From Acidobacteriaceae bacterium (GTDB taxonomy: Bacteria > Acidobacteriota > Terriglobia > Bryobacterales > Bryobacteraceae), in contig JADCJL010000080.1 in NCBI GenBank assembly GCA_020247055.1, positions 1-64,000 of the forward strand: a DNA stretch of 64,000 bases, given 5' to 3'. How positions within the stretch are numbered: position 1 is the first letter of the stretch; each line of letters opens with the position of its first letter. The notes below the pieces were generated by a model. It was not told the origin of the DNA, made no database searches, and saw only the letters and a list, made by a program, of their open reading frames with translations. The position numbers and the translations under genes are program-made. Shown here piece by piece: positions 50,386-59,309 of this stretch.

Positions 50386-50391
50386 GAAGGG

Positions 50392-50949
50392 CTACTTCTC
50401 GTCCGGCTGGCGGGTATCCAAATGACCGACCGTTTTGAGCAACTGGTAGAGACGCTCCACCTCGGCCTCATCTTCCCGCCGGAGCAACTGAACCCGAGGA
50501 ATATCGACGGGTTTAGCGGCTTGCGCAACCGGTAACGTGACGCCCCAAAACTGAGGGTAGGGGATGTTGTCGATCAGAGCCTGCCGGGCGTTGCGCCGCA
50601 GGTGGCGCAACAGCGCGTTCGAGTCGTCCAGGTTGCCCGGGAAGACGATCACGATGCGCTCATCGTTAACGAGGGTCAACGAAACGATCAGCGGGGAGAT
50701 CCAGCCGGTTCGATCCACGCGGGCAATCGAAGTCCAGGCGATCGATCGTTCTCCGAGGAGCAGCGCCTGCTCCTGAATCTCAATCGCCGGCCGAAAGGCC
50801 AGTAACAGTACGGCCGCGGCGGTGATCAAAAACAGTACCGAGGCGACCAACGCGGCGGGCCACTGCGACGCAAATACCGTGGAGATCACCGCAAGGGCGG
50901 CAGCAACGAGACCGGCCCACAAATACTGCTTCGAAGGCGTGTAGCGCAT
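50392..50949 (-). CDS. Membrane protein of unknown function (PH-like)
   Basis: Two TM segments then EIQEQALLLGERSIAWTSIARVDRTGW; start MRYTPSKQYL. Confidence 0.6.
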   Translation of the reverse strand: MRYTPSKQYLWAGLVAAALAVISTVFASQWPAALVASVLFLITAAAVLLLAFRPAIEIQEQALLLGERSIAWTSIARVDRTGWISPLIVSLTLVNDERIVIVFPGNLDDSNALLRHLRRNARQALIDNIPYPQFWGVTLPVAQAAKPVDIPRVQLLRREDEAEVERLYQLLKTVGHLDTRQPDEK

Positions 50950-51001
50950 AGCGGTAGACCTACCTATATCCAGACTATATCCAGGCCGGGAAATCGTCAA
51001 T

Positions 51002-51511
51002 TCATTTTACAGCCCGCAAGCCAAGCCAAGCGTACCGCGCCCCGCTCACCACAATCGCGCCAGCGCTCATCCCGAAGAAAACATGGGGGTAAAAGTCCAG
51101 GAATACCGCAGCCACGGTACACATGAGAATAAATGTGTTCGCTTTTCCAAGGCGAGACGGCGGAAATTCCCGCACCCCTTTCCACCGATGCAGCACCGCT
51201 GCCGCCAGCAAAATGGCGCCATCCCGGCCGAGCGCCATCGCCACCAGCCAAAACGGCATCGCGCCTACCGCCCACAGCGCCACGAAGCCGCTGCCGACCA
51301 GCAGTTTATCGGCAATCGGGTCCATAATTGCGCCGAAGCGGGACTCCAGCATCCATCGCCGCGCCATCCAGCCGTCGATGCTATCGGTCACTGCAATCAG
51401 AAACGAAACCAGTAACGCCCAGCGAAACCGGCGTTCGAGAATCAACCACACCACGGGCGCGGTTCCCACGAGGCGCAGAACGGTCAGAATGTTCGGAATG
51501 TGCCGGAACAC
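51002..51511 (-). CDS. CDP-alcohol phosphatidyltransferase family protein
   Basis: TDSIDGWMARRWMLESRFGAIMDPIADKLL motif. Confidence 0.92.
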   Translation of the reverse strand: MFRHIPNILTVLRLVGTAPVVWLILERRFRWALLVSFLIAVTDSIDGWMARRWMLESRFGAIMDPIADKLLVGSGFVALWAVGAMPFWLVAMALGRDGAILLAAAVLHRWKGVREFPPSRLGKANTFILMCTVAAVFLDFYPHVFFGMSAGAIVVSGARYAWLGLRAVK

Positions 51512-51528
51512 CGCGCCGCCAACCGCCC

Positions 51529-52434
51529 TTAACCGACCATGGCGTGGGTCACCCGGGACGCCAATTGATCGAACGTCACCATCTCATAGAGAGAACTATC
51601 CTGCATGATGCGAGCTACCAACGCGGCGTGCATAGCGTGACCCGCCCGTTCGGCGATCACCTGGCCGAGCAGCGGACGGCCAATCAGCGCCAGATCGCCG
51701 ATGAGATCGAGAATCTTGTGGCGGCAGGGTTCGTCCGGATAGCGCAACCCGCCGGGGTTCAAAACCTGCTCCCGGTTGAAGCAGACGGCGTTGGTCAGAT
51801 CTGCCCCGCGAATCAGCCCCATGTTCCGCATCTGGTCGAGTTCATACTCAAAGCCAAAGGTCCGCGCCGCGGCGATTTCGGTGGCGTAGCCCTCCGGGGT
51901 CAACTCCATCGCCATCGACTGCCGGCCCACCAAAGGATGGTCGAAGTAGATCTCACAGGAGAGCAGAAAGGAGTCCGCCGGCAGAATCGTGATCCGCTTG
52001 TTCCCCTGCTCGACGGTCACCGGTTTGACGATCCGCAGATACTTCCGCCGCTTTTTCAACGTCTGCCGGCCCGCCTGCTCGAGCAGTTTGACAAACGGCA
52101 AACCCGAGCCGTCCAGAATCGGCACTTCGAGATTGTCGATATCAATATAGGCGTTATCCACGCCCATCGAGTAGAGAACACTCAGCAGATGTTCGGTCGT
52201 CGAAATCAGCACGCCCTGCCGCATGAGACTGGTGGCGTAGGACACGCGTGCCACGTGCTGCCAACTGGCCGGGAGCTCGAAGTCAGAGAGGTCGGTTCGC
52301 CGGAACACAATGCCCGTACCCGCCGCCGCGGGCCGGATGGTAATCGATACGGGAACCCCGCTGTGGAGTCCGACTCCTTCGGCCGATACTGGTTGTGCAA
52401 CCGTTGTTTCGAAGCGCAAACCGAAGAATACCAA
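51529..52434 (-). CDS. lpxC: UDP-3-O-acyl-N-acetylglucosamine deacetylase
   Basis: GVGLHSGVPV, TTEHLLSVLYSMGVDNAYIDI, HKILDLIGDLALIG, AGHAMHAAL. Confidence 0.95.
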   Translation of the reverse strand: MVFFGLRFETTVAQPVSAEGVGLHSGVPVSITIRPAAAGTGIVFRRTDLSDFELPASWQHVARVSYATSLMRQGVLISTTEHLLSVLYSMGVDNAYIDIDNLEVPILDGSGLPFVKLLEQAGRQTLKKRRKYLRIVKPVTVEQGNKRITILPADSFLLSCEIYFDHPLVGRQSMAMELTPEGYATEIAAARTFGFEYELDQMRNMGLIRGADLTNAVCFNREQVLNPGGLRYPDEPCRHKILDLIGDLALIGRPLLGQVIAERAGHAMHAALVARIMQDSSLYEMVTFDQLASRVTHAMVG

Positions 52435-52534
52435 AAATGGTAATCAATTGAAAGTAAAATAGTTAGAAGAGGAAAAGTGTGTCTTTCCGGCAACACGTGA
52501 GGTGATCCGGACACATTGGAGTATCCTGGAGGCG

Positions 52535-55021
52535 ATGCAGCGCCTCTTCCTGATCGACTCGTTTGGCTATATCTTCCGGGCCTATTACGCTCGCATGCGC
52601 ATGAATGCCCCGCCCATGCGGACCTCGGCCGGCGTACCCACCGAAGCGGTCTTCATCTTCCACAACATGTTGAAGAAGCTGCGCGAGAAGTACCATCCGG
52701 AATACCTCGCCGCCGTTTACGAATCGCTCGGTCCCACCTTCCGCGAAACCGAGTTCGCCGCCTACAAGGCCAACCGCACCGAAACCCCGCCGGACCTGCT
52801 CGCGCAGGTGCCGCTCGTCAAGCGTCTGCTTGAGGCCCTGCGGATTCCTGTCCTCGAGTTCGACAGCTTTGAGGCCGATGACGTCATCGGCACGCTAGCC
52901 CGGCGCGCGCAGGCCACTGGACTCGAAGTGGTGATCGTCTCCTCGGACAAGGACATGCTGCAACTGGTCGGCCCGGGCATCTCCATGCTCAATCCGGCCA
53001 AGGACGACACGCTGTATGACCGGGACAAGGTGAAGGAGTTCATGGGCGTCTGGCCGGAGCAGGTGGCCGACCTGCTCGCGCTGAAGGGCGACGCGATCGA
53101 CAACATCCCGGGCGCCCCCGGCATTGGCGACAAGGGCGCCGTCGCGCTGCTCGAGCAGTACGGCACGCTCGACAAGCTGCTCGCCGAGGGCCCTAACCTG
53201 ACCAAGAAGACCTACCGGGAGGCGCTGACGACGCACCGCGAACAGGTGGAGCTGTCCAAGCGCCTCGCCACGATCCACTGCGAGGTGCCGCTCGAACTGT
53301 CGCTCGACGCGCTCGCGGCCGCCGACCCGGATCGCCCCACGCTCGAAGCCTTCTACCGCGAAATGGAGTTCTTTTCGTTCCTCCGCGACCTGGCGCCGGA
53401 GCCGGTGAAGGTGGCCGAGGATTACGCCCCCATCGCCGCCGAAGAGCTCCCTGGCTGGGCCGGGGCGGGGCCGGTGGGCGTGGCGCTGTTCGACGGCCAA
53501 CTCGGCGTGGCGCGGGCGCCCGGCGAGGCCCGCGCCTGCCCGTCGCTCACGTTCCTGCAATCGGACACGCCCAAGATCGCCCACGATCTGAAGGCCCTCT
53601 ACACCGCCGACCCCGCCGCCCGCCACCTGACCCGCGACCTGCTGCTCGAAGCCTTTCTGCTCACCGCTGACTCCGGCAACGCCGCCTTTGAAGCGCTGTG
53701 CGAGGTCTATCTGCACCAGAAGCCGGGCGCCCGCGCCGACCAGCGCGCCGACCTTACCCTGCGCCTGGCCGAGAAGCTGGGCCCGGAGGTCGATAAGATC
53801 GGCGCCCGCGAGATCTACGAATCCATCGATCTGCCGCTGGTGCCCGTGCTCGCCGCCATGGAGCGCACCGGCGTACTGATCGAGCCCAAGCAACTGGGCG
53901 TGATGTCGGCCAAGATGGAGACGGTGATTGAGGGGCTGACGCGCGAGATCCACGGCCTGGCCGGACGCGAGTTCAACATCAACTCGCCGCAGCAGCTGGG
54001 GAAGGTCCTCTTTGAAGACCTCAACCTCCCGGCCCCGACCAAGGGCGGCAAGAAGCAGATCTCGACGGCCGCCGATGTGCTCGAAGGCCTCGCCCACCCG
54101 ATCGCCGCCCGCGTGCTCGAGTACCGCGGCCTCGTGAAGCTGAAGGGTACCTACGTCGACGCGCTCCCGGCGCTGATCCGGCCCGAAACCGGCCGCGTGC
54201 ATACGACCTTCCAGCAGACGGGGGCGGCGACGGGCCGCCTGTCGAGTTCGAACCCGAACCTGCAGAACATCCCCGTCCGCACCGAACTCGGCCGCGAGAT
54301 CCGCGCCGCCTTCATCCCGCCGCCCGGCTGGAAGCTGGTCGTCGCCGACTACTCGCAGATTGAGCTGCGCCTGCTCGCCCACATGTCGGGCGATGCGGTG
54401 CTCGTCGATGCCTTTCAGCACGGCGAGGACATCCACACCCGCACGGCGGCCGAGGTCTTTGGCGTCAACGCGGCCTTTGTCACCCCGGAGATGCGCCGCG
54501 GCGCCAAGGCCGTCAACTTCGGGATCGTCTACGGCCAGACGGCCTTTGGGCTGGCGACGGCGCTCGGCATCCCCAAACACGAAGCCGAGAAGTACATCAA
54601 GGCCTATTTCGCCCGCTACTCCGGGGTGAAGCACTTCATCGAAAAGACGATCGCCGAGGTGCGCGCCAAAGGCTACGCCGAGACGCTGTTCGGCCGCCGG
54701 CGCCCGATTCCCGATATGGACAGCCGCAACCCGAACGCCCGCTCGTTTGCCGAACGCACGGCCGTCAACACGCCGCTGCAGGGTTCGGCCGCCGACCTGA
54801 TCAAGCTGGCGATGATCCGCATCGCCGCGGCGCTCGCGAGCCGGCAGTTCGCCGCCCGAATGATTCTGCAGGTGCACGACGAACTCGTTTTTGAAGCCCC
54901 GCCCGGGGAGGTGGAGGCGCTGACGCATCTGGTGAAGACCGAGATGGAGTCGGTCCGTAAGTTTGCCGTGCCGCTTGTCGTCGATACGGGAGTAGGGGAC
55001 AATTGGCGCGATGCGAAATAG
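52535..55021 (+). CDS. polA: DNA polymerase I
   Basis: N-term 5'-3' exonuclease; ADYSQIELRLLAHMSGD, RRGAKAVNFGIVYG, LQVHDELVFEAP; start ATG 52535. Confidence 0.96.
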   Translation: MQRLFLIDSFGYIFRAYYARMRMNAPPMRTSAGVPTEAVFIFHNMLKKLREKYHPEYLAAVYESLGPTFRETEFAAYKANRTETPPDLLAQVPLVKRLLEALRIPVLEFDSFEADDVIGTLARRAQATGLEVVIVSSDKDMLQLVGPGISMLNPAKDDTLYDRDKVKEFMGVWPEQVADLLALKGDAIDNIPGAPGIGDKGAVALLEQYGTLDKLLAEGPNLTKKTYREALTTHREQVELSKRLATIHCEVPLELSLDALAAADPDRPTLEAFYREMEFFSFLRDLAPEPVKVAEDYAPIAAEELPGWAGAGPVGVALFDGQLGVARAPGEARACPSLTFLQSDTPKIAHDLKALYTADPAARHLTRDLLLEAFLLTADSGNAAFEALCEVYLHQKPGARADQRADLTLRLAEKLGPEVDKIGAREIYESIDLPLVPVLAAMERTGVLIEPKQLGVMSAKMETVIEGLTREIHGLAGREFNINSPQQLGKVLFEDLNLPAPTKGGKKQISTAADVLEGLAHPIAARVLEYRGLVKLKGTYVDALPALIRPETGRVHTTFQQTGAATGRLSSSNPNLQNIPVRTELGREIRAAFIPPPGWKLVVADYSQIELRLLAHMSGDAVLVDAFQHGEDIHTRTAAEVFGVNAAFVTPEMRRGAKAVNFGIVYGQTAFGLATALGIPKHEAEKYIKAYFARYSGVKHFIEKTIAEVRAKGYAETLFGRRRPIPDMDSRNPNARSFAERTAVNTPLQGSAADLIKLAMIRIAAALASRQFAARMILQVHDELVFEAPPGEVEALTHLVKTEMESVRKFAVPLVVDTGVGDNWRDAK

Positions 55022-55646
55022 CGCGATGCGAAAGATCTGGATTCCCGCCCTCGCCCTGCTGGCGGCCTGCGGCCCGGCGAAGGTGGCCGAAAAGCCGAAG
55101 CCGCCGGTGCAGGCGCCGGAGCAGTTTTCGGTGCGGTTTGAGACCTCGAAGGGCGATGTTGTCGTCGCCGTGAACCGCGCGTGGGCGCCGCTCGGCGCGG
55201 ATCGGTTCTACGAACTCGTGCAGGAGAAGTTCTACGACGAGCAGAAGTTTTTCCGCGTCGTGCGGGGCTTCGTCGCGCAATGGGGCATCCACAAAGATCC
55301 GAAGACGAATCGCCTCTGGGCGGGCCGGGAGATCGTCGATGATCCGGTGAAGCAAAGTAATGTGCGCGGCACGCTTACGTTCGCCACCCGCGGCCCCAAC
55401 ACGCGCTCGACGCAGCTGTTCTTCAACCTGCGGGACAACTCGGCGCTCGACCGCGACGGCTTCGCGCCGATCGGCAAGGTGACCGAGGGGCTTGAGGTGC
55501 TCGATCAACTGGCCTTCGTCTACGGCGACATCGCGCCGCTCGGGCCGGGGCCGGATCCGAAGCTCGCGCAGCAGGAAGGCAACGCTTACTTTGAGCGGAC
55601 GTGGCCGCGGCTCGATACAATTAAGCGAGTTACTCTCGTTCCCTAA
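55011..55646 (+). CDS. Peptidyl-prolyl cis-trans isomerase (cyclophilin type), lipoprotein
   Basis: LLAACGPAK lipobox; FETSKGDVVVAVNRAWAPLGADRFYELV; second in-frame ATG at 55026. Confidence 0.9.
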   Translation: MRNSAMRKIWIPALALLAACGPAKVAEKPKPPVQAPEQFSVRFETSKGDVVVAVNRAWAPLGADRFYELVQEKFYDEQKFFRVVRGFVAQWGIHKDPKTNRLWAGREIVDDPVKQSNVRGTLTFATRGPNTRSTQLFFNLRDNSALDRDGFAPIGKVTEGLEVLDQLAFVYGDIAPLGPGPDPKLAQQEGNAYFERTWPRLDTIKRVTLVP

Positions 55647-55655
55647 GGAGCCCTC

Positions 55656-56624
55656 ATGGACCGTCGCGATTTCCTCCACTCCACCGCTGCCGCTCTCGGC
55701 ACCTCGGTTTCGGCGCTGGCCGACGCCCCCATGCCCATGGCCACGCTCGGCAAGTCCGGCCTGCGGGTTTCCCGGTTCACGCTCGGCGGCTACCACATGG
55801 CCGTGAAGGGCGAGGAGGAGGGCATCAAGATCATCCGCCGCGCCATCGATCTCGGCGTCGTGATGTTTGATTCGGCCGCCAAGTATCATCAGGGCAAGTC
55901 GGACGAAGTCTACGGCAAGGCGCTCACGGGCGGTCTGCGGAAGAAGGTCCTGCTGATGTCCAAGGCCGAGCTGCGCGATAAGAAATCCGCCATGGGCCAG
56001 CTCGAAATGACGCTCAAGCGGATGAATACGGACTATCTCGATCTATGGTGCTGCCATGAGGTGGCGCGGATGGACGAGGTGGAGAAGATTTTTGGCCCCG
56101 GCGGCTCGCTCGAAGCGTTTGTCGAGGCCAAGAAGAAGGGCATGGTGCGCCACATCGGATTCACCGGCCATCATGACCCCGAGGTGCATCAGGCGCTGCT
56201 CAAAGGATTTGACGGCTGGGAGACGGTGCAGCACCCGGTGAATCTCATTGACCCGCACTATCTGAGCTTCATCCAGCATGTGCTGCCGAAGGTGCGGGCC
56301 AAGGGCCTGGGCTTGCTCGCCATGAAGTCGAACGCGATTGGCGGCATAACGAAGGCCAACATCGCCACGATCGCCGAGTGCCTCCGCTACACGCTCAGCC
56401 ACGATGTGGATACGCTCGTCTCGGGGGTGGAAACCGTGCAGCAGCTTGAAGAAAATGTGCTCACCGTGAAGACCTTCCAAAAGATGAATCGCCAGGAGAT
56501 TTCGACGCTGCTCTCGCGCACGGCCAAGGGTCCGATCGGGTCGAAGATCGAGCGTTACAAGAAGCCCGAAAAGACGGCGATCCTCGACCAGCTCGCGCCG
56601 CACCACGACGGCGACCCGGTCTAG
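55656..56624 (+). CDS. Aldo/keto reductase with Tat-like leader
   Basis: MDRRDFLHSTAAALG; LGKSGLRVSRFTLGGYHM; FDSAAKYHQGKSDEVYGKAL. Confidence 0.88.
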   Translation: MDRRDFLHSTAAALGTSVSALADAPMPMATLGKSGLRVSRFTLGGYHMAVKGEEEGIKIIRRAIDLGVVMFDSAAKYHQGKSDEVYGKALTGGLRKKVLLMSKAELRDKKSAMGQLEMTLKRMNTDYLDLWCCHEVARMDEVEKIFGPGGSLEAFVEAKKKGMVRHIGFTGHHDPEVHQALLKGFDGWETVQHPVNLIDPHYLSFIQHVLPKVRAKGLGLLAMKSNAIGGITKANIATIAECLRYTLSHDVDTLVSGVETVQQLEENVLTVKTFQKMNRQEISTLLSRTAKGPIGSKIERYKKPEKTAILDQLAPHHDGDPV

Positions 56625-56627
56625 CGG

Positions 56628-57662
56628 ATGCGCGGCGCCATCGCCTTCCTGCTCGCTTGCGTTCTGCCGGCGCAGGAGGCCGGTTTTCGGACCCAGGTCC
56701 GCCTGGTGGTGGTGCCCGTGACGGTGCGGGACGCCAAGGGCCGTCCCGTGGACGGGTTGACGAAAGAGAGCTTCCAGCTTTTCGACCAGAACGCCCGGCA
56801 GCCGTTTGAACTCGATACGTTTGATACGGGTGTGGCGCCGGTGTCGCTGCTGGTGGCCGTACAGACCTCGGGCATCTCGGCGGCGGCGCTCGTCAAGGTG
56901 CGCCAGATTGGCGCGATGATTCAGCCGCTGGTGGCGGGGGAGCGCGGTTGCGCCGGGCTGCTTTCGTTTTCCGATGCGGTGGTGCTCCGGCAGCCCTGCA
57001 CCCGCGATGTCGACGCGCTCGCGGGCGCCTTCGCCCGGCTCGAACCCCGTGCGCCCACCGAGGGCCATCTGCTCGACGCCGCCGCCGAGGCGATCCGGTT
57101 GCTGGACGCCCGTCCGAACTCGCGCCGCGTTCTGCTGCTGATCGCCGAGACGCGCGACCGCGGCAGTGAGGCCAAGCTCGACGACGTGATCCGCGCCGCG
57201 CAGACGGCCGGGGTGACCGTCTACGCCGCCACCTACTCGGCCTTCCGCACCGGCTTTCTCGCCAAGCCCGAAGAGGTACAGCCGCCGCGGCGCACGCGCC
57301 CGCTGCCGCTGCCTTCGGGCAAGCCGGTCTCTGATCCGGTGGGCGAGTCGATTCCCGCCAACTCGGGCGGTCAATCAACCGACCTGCTGGGCGGCATCGG
57401 CGAACTCGCCCGGCTCGGTAAGGAGAAGGCCACCGAGAAACTCGCTGCCGCCACGGGCGGAGCGGAATACCCGTTTACGCGGCTGAGCGGCCTTGAAAAA
57501 GCCATTCAGCAGTTGGGCGAGGAGATCCATGCGCAGTACGTAATCAGCTTTTTGCCGAACGAACCCAAGCCTGGCTATCACGCGCTGCGGGTGCAGGTGG
57601 GGGTGAGCGGGAAGGTACAGGTGCGCAGCCGCCCCGGCTACTGGGTGAACGCCGCGCCGTAA
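56628..57662 (+). CDS. VWA domain-containing protein (Acidobacterial TIGR03436-like)
   Basis: VVVPVTVRDAKGRPVDGLTKESFQLFDQ; VSLLVAVQTSG; YVISFLPNEPKPGYHALRVQV. Confidence 0.85.
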   Translation: MRGAIAFLLACVLPAQEAGFRTQVRLVVVPVTVRDAKGRPVDGLTKESFQLFDQNARQPFELDTFDTGVAPVSLLVAVQTSGISAAALVKVRQIGAMIQPLVAGERGCAGLLSFSDAVVLRQPCTRDVDALAGAFARLEPRAPTEGHLLDAAAEAIRLLDARPNSRRVLLLIAETRDRGSEAKLDDVIRAAQTAGVTVYAATYSAFRTGFLAKPEEVQPPRRTRPLPLPSGKPVSDPVGESIPANSGGQSTDLLGGIGELARLGKEKATEKLAAATGGAEYPFTRLSGLEKAIQQLGEEIHAQYVISFLPNEPKPGYHALRVQVGVSGKVQVRSRPGYWVNAAP

Positions 57663-57710
57663 AACCGGTGCGCCCGGCGCGCCGGATCGGCCATACTGAA
57701 GGTCTGTTCG

Positions 57711-58400
57711 ATGATGATTGTTCCCTGCCCTGCCCGCATGACCCGGCTCCGGCCTCTCTGCCTGCTGTTTGCTCTCGCGCTGCCCGCCTTTTCGGAGGGC
57801 AAGTGGTTGCGTCTCGATTCGCCGGCGCACTTCCGTCCCCTGGCCGACCGCAGTTGGACCTTCGCCAACGGGGTGTTCACGACGGTGCGGGATCCGCGGC
57901 TGCTCGAAGACCTGATTACGCTTGAAACGTTCGATAACTTCGAATTGACGCTCGAGTGGCGCCTCGAACCTGGCGGCAACAGCGGGGTGAAGCATCACAT
58001 CACCGAGGAGATTTTTCTGCTTCACGAGAAACCCGGGTATCTCGACGGCCGCCGGATCCAGCGCGCGGAACTCCCGCCGGGCGCGCGAGGCGAGCTTTAC
58101 CTGCGAGGGCTTGAGTTCCAACTGCTCGACGATGAGCGCCATCCGGACGGCGCCCGCGGCCGGAACCGCCATACCGGAGCGCTGTACAACAAGATCCCGC
58201 CCACGGCATCGCCGGCCCATCCGCCGGGCGAGTGGAACACTCTGCGGCTACGGTATCGGGGTGGCCTGCTGGAGCACTGGGTGAACGGTAAGCCGGTGCT
58301 TTCGGCCAAAGTCTCCGGCCCGGCCAGCCCCGTGGCGCTGCAGAACCACGCGGACTCGATTGCGCAGTTCCGCAAGATCCGGATTCGCCGCCTGGACTAG
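57711..58400 (+). CDS. DUF1080 (3-keto-disaccharide hydrolase-like) protein
   Basis: FDNFELTLEWRLEPGGNSGVKHH; GEWNTLRLRYRGGLLEHWVNGK. Confidence 0.88.
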   Translation: MMIVPCPARMTRLRPLCLLFALALPAFSEGKWLRLDSPAHFRPLADRSWTFANGVFTTVRDPRLLEDLITLETFDNFELTLEWRLEPGGNSGVKHHITEEIFLLHEKPGYLDGRRIQRAELPPGARGELYLRGLEFQLLDDERHPDGARGRNRHTGALYNKIPPTASPAHPPGEWNTLRLRYRGGLLEHWVNGKPVLSAKVSGPASPVALQNHADSIAQFRKIRIRRLD

Positions 58401-59257
58401 AGACTCAGCACCGGGCAGGGCGACTCGCGGACAATCGAGTAGGCCTGCGCGGTCAACCGGCCCAGCAGCGAGTGGTCTGAGTGCCGGCCGATCACCACAA
58501 GATCGGCGCCCTGCTCGACGGCGACGCGACGAATCAACTGGGCCGGCCCCGCCGCTTCGATCACCGTCCTGGCCGTAAGTCCCTCCTTTTCAATGGCCTC
58601 CTGCAAGGTCGTCCTCACCGCCGCTTGCAGGGCCATCCGCCAGGAGGGATCCATCGACGGCTGCACGCCGTCACCCACCACGGGCATGGCATGGACCACC
58701 GTAATCTCCTCGGCACCCAGCTCCCGGGCCGCCGCGAGCACCTCGCCGGTGCGGGCCGCCAGGTCTACGCCCACGACAATTTTGCGGAACGTCCCGCTGC
58801 CCGGCCGCGGCTCCTGCAGGTGGGCGCCCGTCAGCACCGGCAGCGGCGAATCGTGCAGCACTTTGGCGGCGACCGAACCCAGAATCAGACGCCGGAAGAC
58901 GCCAAAGCCATGCGTCGCCAGCACTACCAGATCGGCCGACTCCGCATGGGCTATCCGGAGGATCTCTCCCGCCGGGTCGCCCTCGACCAGGAACGTCCGG
59001 TAGCGGCAAGCGCCCAGATGCTCCTGGCAGAACGCCGTCAACTGCCGTTCGAGCAGCGGCTTCTGCGCCTCGTACCATTCGAGGACCACGGCGCCGGGCA
59101 CGTCCATGCCCTCCACCATCAACTCAAACGGCCGCATGGCGTGCACGGCCACAATCTCGGCCCCGCTCGCTTGGGCCATTGCGCGCACCTGATGCGCCAT
59201 CAGGATCGACTGGGGGGCGAAGTCTACGGCAAGGAGAATTTTGGTGAATTTCTTCAT
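58397..59257 (-). CDS. Universal stress protein, tandem Usp domains
   Basis: KILLAVDFAPQS...VVLATHGFGVFRRLILGSVAAKVLHDSPLPVL and VVIGRHSDHSLLGRLTAQAYSIVRESPCPVL. Confidence 0.92.
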   Translation of the reverse strand: MKKFTKILLAVDFAPQSILMAHQVRAMAQASGAEIVAVHAMRPFELMVEGMDVPGAVVLEWYEAQKPLLERQLTAFCQEHLGACRYRTFLVEGDPAGEILRIAHAESADLVVLATHGFGVFRRLILGSVAAKVLHDSPLPVLTGAHLQEPRPGSGTFRKIVVGVDLAARTGEVLAAARELGAEEITVVHAMPVVGDGVQPSMDPSWRMALQAAVRTTLQEAIEKEGLTARTVIEAAGPAQLIRRVAVEQGADLVVIGRHSDHSLLGRLTAQAYSIVRESPCPVLSL

Positions 59258-59309
59258 GGCAACCCCAGCTTACACCGGAGTCGATCAAATGTCTACATTT
59301 TTGTCCGAA

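Noticed and set aside
52895-54928. 677-aa minus-strand ORF opposite polA
   Set aside because: Shadow ORF of a high-GC gene; no recognisable domain and polA on the other strand is unambiguous
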